This document shows, in pieces, positions 6,090-12,471 of a DNA stretch of 14,899 nt. Location: contig CAYMKI010000070.1 of NCBI GenBank assembly GCA_964390695.1, positions 1 through 14,899 of the forward strand, read 5' to 3'. Source of the stretch: CAWACC01 sp964390695 (GTDB lineage Bacteria > Chlamydiota > Chlamydiia > Chlamydiales > Parachlamydiaceae). A model generated the notes under the pieces. That model was not told the DNA's origin and did not search any database. It was given only the letters and a program-made list of their open reading frames with translations. A program made the translations under genes and the position numbers. Position 1 is the stretch's first letter. Every line of letters starts with the position of its first letter.

Positions 6090-8216
6090 ATGCAAAAGGC
6101 CAGGGATTTCATCCATAATTTCTTCAAGCGCTATAGCTATACTACTAAAACCAACTTCATTTTTCTTGTAGGCAATCTACCCCTGATCCTCATGTTGATG
6201 ATGACATATGGTTTTATTTACAGACCTATGCAACAAATTAAAACCCAGTTAGAAGGAATATCTTTAATTAATCGCATCTCCAGACTCATGATTGAGTTGA
6301 TAGATTCTCCGGTTGGCGAGACTTCATCTTCGTCTCCAGAACAATCAGATGAAGAAGTCTTGAAACTGATTCAAAATCAACTGGATGATAGAACTTCACA
6401 CATGGAAAATAAAAAAGCTGTAGAGATACTGAAACTAGATTTCAGCATATTTCAAAATAACTGGCACCAGCTGCATAAATTTAGGGTAGAAACGCGCCTC
6501 GGCGTCGAACATCAACTGCTTGTCGAAGCAATGGTATATTCTTACCGCAATCTAGTCATCGACTTGGCCTATATCTACGAGTTAATGACCGTACGCCCTC
6601 CAATTCTCAGAGGCTTGGTTATGATGTCTGCCCAAGATTTTTCAAGAGTACAAAGAGATGTATTCAAAGTGGCAAGTAGCTATCAAAAACCTGCAAGTTT
6701 GGAATTTAGTTACCAAATCTTTTCCCGTGATCTTGCAGAGTTAGAGCAAGATTCTCAAGAAATACTAAATAGCATTTCAAAACTCTATCCTCAAATCGTC
6801 ATGGACAACGCTCAAAAGAAACTATCGCGGCTATATAATGAATTAAAAGAAAAATTGTACCGACATGAAGAATATACCGAACCAGCAGTTTCCGCAAAAA
6901 CAAATCTCGCCCCCCAGAATTGGGCGAAAGATGATAGCGCAGTGGAAGGCAGCCCCGAAAGGGCTAAGCGCCCCTTGGTAAAAGAGGATTTAGCAGGAGA
7001 TGCTCATCCCGAACTGAATGAAAAATTCTCTAATTCTCTTGAAGTACATTCTCTAATTATCAAAAGTCTCCAAAATAGCATTTCAGCACGTATGGATCTT
7101 TGGAATATCTTGGCAAAGATTTTGGAAATGCAATTAGCGTCGATGCAAAAAATATTTTGGGTATGCATCCTCACTTTCGTAATAGGTGAATTGGGAGCTT
7201 TGATGATATTCTCTGCACGCCTTCTCAGACATCCTCTCTGTGAGTTGGTTCAAGGGGCTAATATGCTGGAGAAGGGCAATCTGTCAAAACGCATGCCCAT
7301 CAAGACTAAAGATGAAGTGGCAGAGTTGACCTTGGCCTTCAACGCTTTAGCCGATTATTATGAAAAAATTTTAAAGACGGCAACAGGCATCATCCATAAA
7401 ATTTATCAAGCATCATCCAAAATTTCCGATTTAGCTAAGATCATTGAATCCAATATGAGCATTCAGGAGCAAATGATCAACCAGATATCCCAGCACTCCA
7501 AATCTATACAAACCGAAGTCAAGGAGCATGCCAGACTGATCAATGATGTCAACAGGGAAGCTGCAGGCACTTACATGGTAGTTCAACAAGGATATCAACA
7601 TCTGCATGGAATGGAGTCGGTGATGCATGAAATGCTCAACTCGGTCAAAAATGTAGTCGTCACGCTATCTTCTTTAAGGGAAAAGATCACAGATATCAAC
7701 AAGGTCATTTCAACTATCGTCAAAATTGCAGATCAAAGCAATTTGCTTTCTCTCAATACCGTCATAAGAGCCAAAAAATCGGGATCAGAAGGGCGTGGAT
7801 TTGTGGTCATTGCTGATAAGATCCAAGAAATGGCTGATCAGATTGCAACAGCCACTTTAGATTTTGAAGATTCTGTGCAAGATATGATTGGTGAAGTGCA
7901 GGAGACAGTGACTGAAGTAGATAATTTGTCGAGCTATATTCTGACGCAATTTAAAGAAACAGGCGATATAAGCGAACAGCTTAAACAATTGATAGATTCC
8001 ACCCAGCAGCAGATGAGGGAGTTTGAAAAAATCAATGAGGGCATGCAGGGCTATACCAAACAAGAAGAAGCTATTAATTTAGCTATTAATGATTTAGAGT
8101 TAAATATTCAGGTTACCGCCTTTTCAGTGCATAAGTTGTTTTTAGAAATCGAATATCTGCATGACGCCAGCCAAAATTTACAAGAAAAAACTCAAAAATT
8201 TATATTCTCACCCTAA
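6090..8216 (+). CDS. Second membrane receptor, HAMP and MCP-like domain, carrying an in-frame repeat insertion
   Basis: This 708-residue paralogue of the preceding receptor has a first membrane helix at about 22-43, an extracytoplasmic helical sensor to 354, a second helix at 355-377, HAMP at about 378-430 and the signalling coiled coil beyond. I chose the ATG at 6090 because AGGA lies 10 bases upstream and the previous gene stops at 6088; a TTG at 6072 would overlap that gene. The tip is better preserved than in the first receptor (NLLSLN at 551-556, then GSEGRGFVVIADK), but the conserved Glu and Arg of AxEAARAGE are replaced (VIRAKKSGS). Residues 266-304 are encoded by a repeat also found at 12296-12417. 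The sensor domain is about 40 residues longer than in the paralogue, close to the size of that insert. The ligand and output are unknown. Confidence 0.82.
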   Translation: MQKARDFIHNFFKRYSYTTKTNFIFLVGNLPLILMLMMTYGFIYRPMQQIKTQLEGISLINRISRLMIELIDSPVGETSSSSPEQSDEEVLKLIQNQLDDRTSHMENKKAVEILKLDFSIFQNNWHQLHKFRVETRLGVEHQLLVEAMVYSYRNLVIDLAYIYELMTVRPPILRGLVMMSAQDFSRVQRDVFKVASSYQKPASLEFSYQIFSRDLAELEQDSQEILNSISKLYPQIVMDNAQKKLSRLYNELKEKLYRHEEYTEPAVSAKTNLAPQNWAKDDSAVEGSPERAKRPLVKEDLAGDAHPELNEKFSNSLEVHSLIIKSLQNSISARMDLWNILAKILEMQLASMQKIFWVCILTFVIGELGALMIFSARLLRHPLCELVQGANMLEKGNLSKRMPIKTKDEVAELTLAFNALADYYEKILKTATGIIHKIYQASSKISDLAKIIESNMSIQEQMINQISQHSKSIQTEVKEHARLINDVNREAAGTYMVVQQGYQHLHGMESVMHEMLNSVKNVVVTLSSLREKITDINKVISTIVKIADQSNLLSLNTVIRAKKSGSEGRGFVVIADKIQEMADQIATATLDFEDSVQDMIGEVQETVTEVDNLSSYILTQFKETGDISEQLKQLIDSTQQQMREFEKINEGMQGYTKQEEAINLAINDLELNIQVTAFSVHKLFLEIEYLHDASQNLQEKTQKFIFSP
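6885..7002 (+). repeat. Palindromic repeat, copy A, in frame inside the second receptor gene
   Basis: This segment matches 12296-12417 on the same strand. The best block (from GGAAGGCAGCC to GATTTAGC-GGA, 55 bases) aligns without gaps with 44 of 55 identities. Homology extends leftwards through CAGAAT to GCAGTT with small indels. Internal stems include CGCCC (6908-6912) with GGGCG (6922-6926) and AGCCC (6951-6955) with GGGCT (6961-6965). The reading frame stays open and encodes the peptide LAPQNWAKDDSAVEGSPE and its continuation. Confidence 0.7.
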
Positions 8217-8448
8217 ATGAGCTAATATAATCAGCATTCCCACCTCTTGCACTTCTGTGTGCTATCTTTTTAGATGGGTTGCAAAAAGTTTATTGCACAC
8301 AATACCTTACATCTATAGACTGCTTGTGGGCTGCATCTGTTGTGTCTATAGAAATGATCTGAAATAAAGATTTATATTATTCCATAGCCGTTAGATAGCC
8401 TAGAATTTGATATTTGATAGACATATAAAAATAAAGGAGACACCACCT
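8217..8448. other. Intergenic leader before the Inc-like gene with repeated palindromes
   Basis: This gap of 232 bases holds two copies of the 8-bp palindrome TCTATAGA (8312-8319 and 8345-8352), 33 bases apart. It also holds two mutually exclusive pairings around GTGTGC: GCAC (8249-8252) with GTGC (8259-8262), which is followed by a T-rich stretch, or TGTGTGC (8256-8262) with GCACACA (8295-8301). These could be a weak terminator of the receptor operon and operator sites for the next gene. None is a clear match to a known site. Confidence 0.3.
8433..8440 (+). promoter_or_regulatory. Strong Shine-Dalgarno site deciding the start of the Inc-like gene
   Basis: AAAGGAGA lies 8 bases before the ATG at 8449. 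It supports that start over the TTG at 8407, which has no comparable site. Confidence 0.7.
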
Positions 8449-9105
8449 ATGTCACTTGATGTGCATATAAGAGAACAGTTAAGTTCTGCTGTATCAGAAG
8501 GACGGGCTGCGGCTGCTGTTGAAGGCCGATCGGATGCGAAGATTGAAACCCTAGCGGCAGTCCTTCAATCACCTCAAAAGGAATCGTTAGATAAAAATGT
8601 CGCGTCCATGAGATCACAAAACCTCTCAGAAGCTGTTGCTAGAGTTCCTCGAGGTATATTTATCGGAAACCGAGTATCATCAAATCGTGAACCGCTCACT
8701 AAAGATGCAGCCCGAAAAAGGACGGGCGTCAAAGTGCTGGCAGGAACGACTAGGCTGCGAGAGGATCTCAGAAAAGATGTCGCCCAAAATAGAATCAGGC
8801 TTCGTGAAAAAGAACCCATCCAACAAGTCCAAGAACGCCTGCGTTATAGCACGGCTACGGATGGAAATAGTCCCGCGCATAACCCACCCAAAATAAGCCA
8901 TCGCAAGGTGTCGTGCTGCTGTGGGAATACCTGTAATCGGATAGCAGCGCTAGCAGTCGCCATTGCGGGAATAGTTTGTGCCATTTTAGGCGGAGTTTTT
9001 CATGCTCCGGCCTTGGTTGCCACGGGTGTCGTTGTGACTCTCGTTTCCTTGCCCATTTTTATTGTTTTGCAGATAGCCCATTTCAGAGCTATACATCTCA
9101 ACTAG
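8449..9105 (+). CDS. Candidate inclusion-membrane (Inc-like) protein with C-terminal bilobed hydrophobic domain
   Basis: This 218-residue protein has no recognisable enzyme domain. Residues 1-150 are hydrophilic and rich in Arg, Lys, Glu and Ala, with helical heptad-like stretches. A Cys-rich segment (KVSCCCGNTC, 153-162) precedes two membrane helices at about 164-182 and 187-209 joined by a very short turn, followed by a short basic tail. Two closely spaced helices of this kind are the defining feature of chlamydial Inc proteins, which are secreted by type III secretion and inserted into the inclusion membrane. There is no cleavable signal peptide, as expected for such effectors. The ATG at 8449 is preferred over an in-frame TTG at 8407 because AAAGGAGA lies 8 bases upstream. 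Its stop is one base from the stop of the convergent phosphatase gene. The Inc assignment is an inference from topology; a generic small membrane protein is the alternative. Confidence 0.65.
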   Translation: MSLDVHIREQLSSAVSEGRAAAAVEGRSDAKIETLAAVLQSPQKESLDKNVASMRSQNLSEAVARVPRGIFIGNRVSSNREPLTKDAARKRTGVKVLAGTTRLREDLRKDVAQNRIRLREKEPIQQVQERLRYSTATDGNSPAHNPPKISHRKVSCCCGNTCNRIAALAVAIAGIVCAILGGVFHAPALVATGVVVTLVSLPIFIVLQIAHFRAIHLN

Positions 9106-9106
9106 A

Positions 9107-10342
9107 TTACTTAGCTTTGCTCATAACTTCATCGATGATATGGCCGTTATGGTCGATAGCCATGAAATGCCTTTCTTTGCCATGAATGGTGACAAAGAGG
9201 ACATGGCGGGCAGCGGCGGTACGAGCTAGATACCAGGTATCCTCAGGATGCTTGGGAGTGCGCGGCGGGTCTACGCCCCAGGCCCCGTCGCCAAGATAGA
9301 GAATGCCGTTAGTAAAATCTACCTTGTTATTCTTTATTGGCCAGGTGCGCTTATAAGCGTGGTCGTGGTGTTCAAAGACGGCAGCCACCCCATATTTTTC
9401 GAATTGGGGCACCCAGTATTTGCGGATTTTAGTGTTGGTGGAGCCGTCAAATTTTCGGTAGGAAGGAAATGCGGCAACATGGTAGGAGACGAATTTGTGA
9501 GGAACCTCTTGGCGTTGCTCTAAAGTTTTGGATAGCCAAGAGGTTTGTTCTCCATCGATGTTATGTGTATGGCCTGAATCCAAAATGATCAGGCTCATGA
9601 ATTTGCCGAAATCTAAGACATTATAGCCTTGATAGCCCGGAAAGGCAAAGAGGGTATAGAAGTAGGGTGCATTGGCAGAGCTTTTGTGGGAGTTTCTTTT
9701 CTTTTTCATTACATCATGATTGCCCATGGCAGGAATGATGGGAATCAAATAGCCATGCGGTGTTATCATGCTTCTTTTCCAGGCGATGAGAAAATCCATC
9801 CAGCGTGGCATTTTGTCGGGTTGGGCTCCGGGTTTGTCATCATTGTAAGCTATATCTCCGCCTACAATGGCAAACATGGGATTTAATTTGGCCGCTTGGC
9901 GGTTCATCTCTTCCAGCACATCCAGTCCATCGTGATAGACATCGCCCCCATCTATGAAGCGGATCGGCTTTTGAGGGTCGAGGCTCATGGTATGAAATTT
10001 GTATTTCGTTTTATGTTCGGCGAAACGGAAGACATATTCAGAATCGGGCTTCAAACCGGTCAATTCAATCGAGTGTATCCAATAAGGATAATTTTCGGGC
10101 ATAGGGGTATGCACTCCGCGAACGCGGTGCCAGCCGGATTCTCCCTTGAGTTTATAGTCTACGGTATCCGAAGATTCCTCGAAAGGGGTAATCCAAAATA
10201 TGGTCATGGTACTTTCGGGATTCTTCTGCCAGGTAAGATAAACTGAGAGCGGCTCTTTTGCTTCCACGGGGAACCAAGAGCCGCAAAAAGCAATCAGCAG
10301 GCAGGATATGATGACGAGGGATTTATAAAAAGACTTGTGCAT
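9107..10342 (-). CDS. Exported purple-acid-phosphatase-like metallophosphoesterase
   Basis: This 411-residue protein has a Sec signal peptide (residues 1-28: basic start, hydrophobic core, likely cleavage after VEA). A fibronectin-III-like N-terminal domain (about 30-120) follows, as in plant-type purple acid phosphatases, then a calcineurin-like metallophosphatase domain. The metal-binding motifs appear in the right order: GGDVY (132-136), GGDIAY (161-166), GNHD (207-210), VSYH (285-288) and HHDHAYKR (325-332). It should hydrolyse phosphate esters in the periplasm or outside the cell; the substrate is unknown. The Cys at residue 20 follows Phe, so it does not form a lipobox. AGGA lies 4 bases before the ATG. 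The gene starts 19 bases after htpG ends, so it is probably co-transcribed with it. Its stop is one base from the convergent Inc-like gene, leaving no room for separate terminators. Confidence 0.88.
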   Translation of the reverse strand: MHKSFYKSLVIISCLLIAFCGSWFPVEAKEPLSVYLTWQKNPESTMTIFWITPFEESSDTVDYKLKGESGWHRVRGVHTPMPENYPYWIHSIELTGLKPDSEYVFRFAEHKTKYKFHTMSLDPQKPIRFIDGGDVYHDGLDVLEEMNRQAAKLNPMFAIVGGDIAYNDDKPGAQPDKMPRWMDFLIAWKRSMITPHGYLIPIIPAMGNHDVMKKKRNSHKSSANAPYFYTLFAFPGYQGYNVLDFGKFMSLIILDSGHTHNIDGEQTSWLSKTLEQRQEVPHKFVSYHVAAFPSYRKFDGSTNTKIRKYWVPQFEKYGVAAVFEHHDHAYKRTWPIKNNKVDFTNGILYLGDGAWGVDPPRTPKHPEDTWYLARTAAARHVLFVTIHGKERHFMAIDHNGHIIDEVMSKAK

Positions 10343-10361
10343 GATGTCCTGCCTGTTTACT

Positions 10362-12206
10362 TTAGGGTTTACTGAAATGCGTGGCTACTTTTTCTAACAC
10401 TTGGTTGCATAAAGATATGAATGAATTCAACGAATCCGGATCCATTTCCCTTTGCGAAAGGAGCGCCAGCTGGTAGACCTCTTTAATCATATCTTTAGCT
10501 AGTTCGGGATCGTGCCGGTCGATCTTTTGGATCATGGAGATGATCGGGCTATTGGTATTGACCACGAAGGTGCGCTCGCCCATCAGATTCATCTTTTTGC
10601 CCATATCTTTGGGATCCATGTGCAGCAAATAATCCCTCATCCTGCGCTGATTTTCATCGATCATCACAAAGCCTGGCAAGGAAGCTGAGGCTAAACTTTT
10701 GGCCTCTACTTTGATGTTATCATCGCTCAGTTTGCTTCGGACTAGGTCGGCCAGCTTGGCGGCTTCTGTGCGCCCGGATTCATCCAAAATGGTTTTTTCT
10801 TTTTCCTTGTCAATCAGGCTATCGTGAATGTCTGCGTCGATTCTTTGGAATTTGGCAGGCTCGAGTTTTTTCTCCAAGAATTGCATGATAAAGGGGTCGA
10901 GGGGGCTATCTGCGCAAAGCACTTCAATCCCTTTATGCTTGTACAATTCGATGAAATGTTGTGCATGGCCGGGGTCGCGCACGTAAAAGATTTTATCTTG
11001 TGTCTTTTCGCGTTGACGTTCGAGGTATTCATCTATTGTGGTCCATTCGCTGTCGACATTTTTCCAGATCAGGAATTCTTTGGTGCGTTCATAAAATTTT
11101 TCATCTTCCAGGATGCCCAGTTTAATAACAGTGGATACATCGTCCCAAGATTCAATAAAGCGGGTTTTATCTGTTTTGTACAAGGTGGAGAGACTGTCGG
11201 ATACTTTTTTGGAAATGTGCCCGGCAAGTTGTCGCACGGTTTTGTCCATTTGAAGATAGCTTCTGGATACGTTTAAAGGGATGTCGGGGCTGTCGATCAC
11301 GCCGCGTAAGGCCATCAGGTAGTTGGGGATAACGTCTTTGCAGTTATCGGATACAAATACCCTATTGCAGTAGAGTTTAACGGTGTTTTTGGAGTAGTCG
11401 TAGTCTTTTTTCAGCTTGGGAAAATAGAGTATGCCTTTGAGGTGGAATGGATAATCGACATTCAGATGTACCCAAAAGAGAGGGGGTTCTTCGAAGGGAT
11501 ATAGGGTTTGATAGAAGTCCAAGTAATCAGTTTCTGTACAATCACTCGGTGCTTTGATCCACAGAGGTTGTTTGGCGTTGATGAGCGATCCGTTGAAGTA
11601 GATGGGATAAGGTAAAAATGAGCAATAGTGTTCTAAGATTTTTCTCACATGGAATTCGTCCAAGTACTCGTCGCTATTTTCATCCAGCAACAATTTGATT
11701 TGGGTTCCGCGAGTTTGCTTTTGGCTAGTCTCAAGCAGATATTCTGAGGATCCGTCGCATGACCAAAATACGGCTTCGGCGTTGGGTTTATAGGATAGCG
11801 TATGGATCTCTACCACTTTGGCGACCATATAAGCGGAATAAAATCCTAGGCCGAAGTGGCCGATAAATTGATCTTTTTCGTTCAAGTTCTTGTATTTGCT
11901 CAAAAACTCTTCTGCCCCTGAAAAGGCGATTTGGGCGATGTATTTTTGGACTTCTTCTGCATCCATCCCGATGCCGTGATCCGAGAAAGACAAGGTGCGG
12001 TTTGTTTTATCGATGTCTATATCTACGCGCAGCTCCTCGGTATCGCCTTGGATAACGCCCTGGTCTTTTAGGATTTTAACTTTTTGCAGAGCATCGCAGG
12101 CATTGGAGACCAATTCGCGGATAAAGATGTCTTTATCGGAATATAGCCATTTTTTTATGATAGGCAGAATATTTTCACTATGAATTTCCAGATTTTTTTT
12201 TACCAT
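10362..12206 (-). CDS. htpG: Molecular chaperone HtpG (bacterial Hsp90)
   Basis: HtpG is the cytosolic ATP-dependent dimeric Hsp90 of bacteria, which remodels client proteins with DnaK. The 614-residue length is close to the family norm (about 620-630). The N-terminal GHKL ATPase motifs are all present: ELVSNACDAL (near residue 31), DHGIGMD (near 75) and GHFGLGFYS (near 115). The middle domain carries GVIDSPDIPLNVSRSYLQ, with the Arg that stabilises the ATP gamma-phosphate. The C-terminal dimerisation domain is complete, without the eukaryotic MEEVD tail. The N-terminus HSENILPIIKKWLYSDKDIF is typical of the family and supports the ATG at 12204-12206. A TTGATA on the minus strand (12256-12251) could be a -35 box, but no convincing -10 follows. 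I see no CIRCE operator, so HrcA control is not indicated. Htpg genes are absent from Chlamydia itself but occur in environmental relatives. Confidence 0.97.
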   Translation of the reverse strand: MVKKNLEIHSENILPIIKKWLYSDKDIFIRELVSNACDALQKVKILKDQGVIQGDTEELRVDIDIDKTNRTLSFSDHGIGMDAEEVQKYIAQIAFSGAEEFLSKYKNLNEKDQFIGHFGLGFYSAYMVAKVVEIHTLSYKPNAEAVFWSCDGSSEYLLETSQKQTRGTQIKLLLDENSDEYLDEFHVRKILEHYCSFLPYPIYFNGSLINAKQPLWIKAPSDCTETDYLDFYQTLYPFEEPPLFWVHLNVDYPFHLKGILYFPKLKKDYDYSKNTVKLYCNRVFVSDNCKDVIPNYLMALRGVIDSPDIPLNVSRSYLQMDKTVRQLAGHISKKVSDSLSTLYKTDKTRFIESWDDVSTVIKLGILEDEKFYERTKEFLIWKNVDSEWTTIDEYLERQREKTQDKIFYVRDPGHAQHFIELYKHKGIEVLCADSPLDPFIMQFLEKKLEPAKFQRIDADIHDSLIDKEKEKTILDESGRTEAAKLADLVRSKLSDDNIKVEAKSLASASLPGFVMIDENQRRMRDYLLHMDPKDMGKKMNLMGERTFVVNTNSPIISMIQKIDRHDPELAKDMIKEVYQLALLSQREMDPDSLNSFISLCNQVLEKVATHFSKP

Positions 12207-12295
12207 GGTTAATACCTAACGTTAATAAGTTAATGAAGTCATAACTATGATATCAAAAAAACGGAATTTCTGCTAGGGAGGACAGTGTTTGCACT

Positions 12296-12417
12296 GCAGT
12301 TACTGCTGAAAAAAATCATCAGCCCCAGAATGGGGTAAAAAGATAGCAGCCCAGGGGAAGGCAGCCTCGAGAGGACAACGCACCCCTGGATCAAAGATGA
12401 TTTAGCCGGAATGGCTG
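12296..12417 (+). repeat. Palindromic repeat, copy B, between htpG and the His/Cys-rich gene
   Basis: This is the second copy of the element inside the second receptor gene (6885-7002), in the same strand orientation. Its folding is clearer. Outer arms AAATCATC (12313-12320) and GATGATTT (12396-12403) are perfect complements. Inside are CCCC-AGAAT-GGGG (12323-12335) and a nested stem, CCAGGGG (12351-12357) with CCCCTGG (12383-12389), which encloses CCTC-GA-GAGG (12365-12374). The frame equivalent to copy A contains a stop and a small frameshift here, so this copy is noncoding. It lies downstream of the His/Cys-rich gene and upstream of htpG, on their noncoding strand. Confidence 0.7.
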
Positions 12418-12436
12418 GAGTTTGCGAAAGTATGCT

Positions 12437-12457
12437 CCGGAAGGACAGACCTTCCGG
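12437..12457 (-). terminator. Hairpin downstream of the His/Cys-rich gene, possible terminator
   Basis: CCGGAAGG (12437-12444) and CCTTCCGG (12450-12457) form a perfect 8-bp stem with a 5-base loop, 14 bases beyond the stop codon of the minus-strand gene. On that strand the following bases are mixed (GCATACTTTCG), so the T run is weak. Confidence 0.5.
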
Positions 12458-12471
12458 GCAATCCTTGGGGC

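Noticed and set aside
8407..8448. TTG start at 8407 for the Inc-like protein
   Set aside because: The ATG at 8449 has a strong AAAGGAGA site; the extra N-terminal residues look like untranslated AT-rich leader.
10262..10290. Lipoprotein signal in the phosphatase N-terminus (Cys at residue 20)
   Set aside because: The residue before Cys is Phe, which does not fit a lipobox; an ordinary signal peptidase site after VEA is better.
10824..11276. Long antisense reading frame opposite htpG
   Set aside because: It lies wholly within a well-supported conserved gene, has no ribosome site and no recognisable product.
12207..12295. Search for a CIRCE heat-shock operator before htpG
   Set aside because: No TTAGCACTC-type inverted repeat is present; only AT-rich partial repeats such as TTAATAAGTTAA.
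4011..12410. The 10-mer TTTAGCCGGA occurs both in the foldback element (4011-4020) and in repeat copy B (12401-12410)
   Set aside because: Shared 10-mers are expected many times by chance in 15 kb, and the flanking sequences do not align. The two elements are treated as unrelated.
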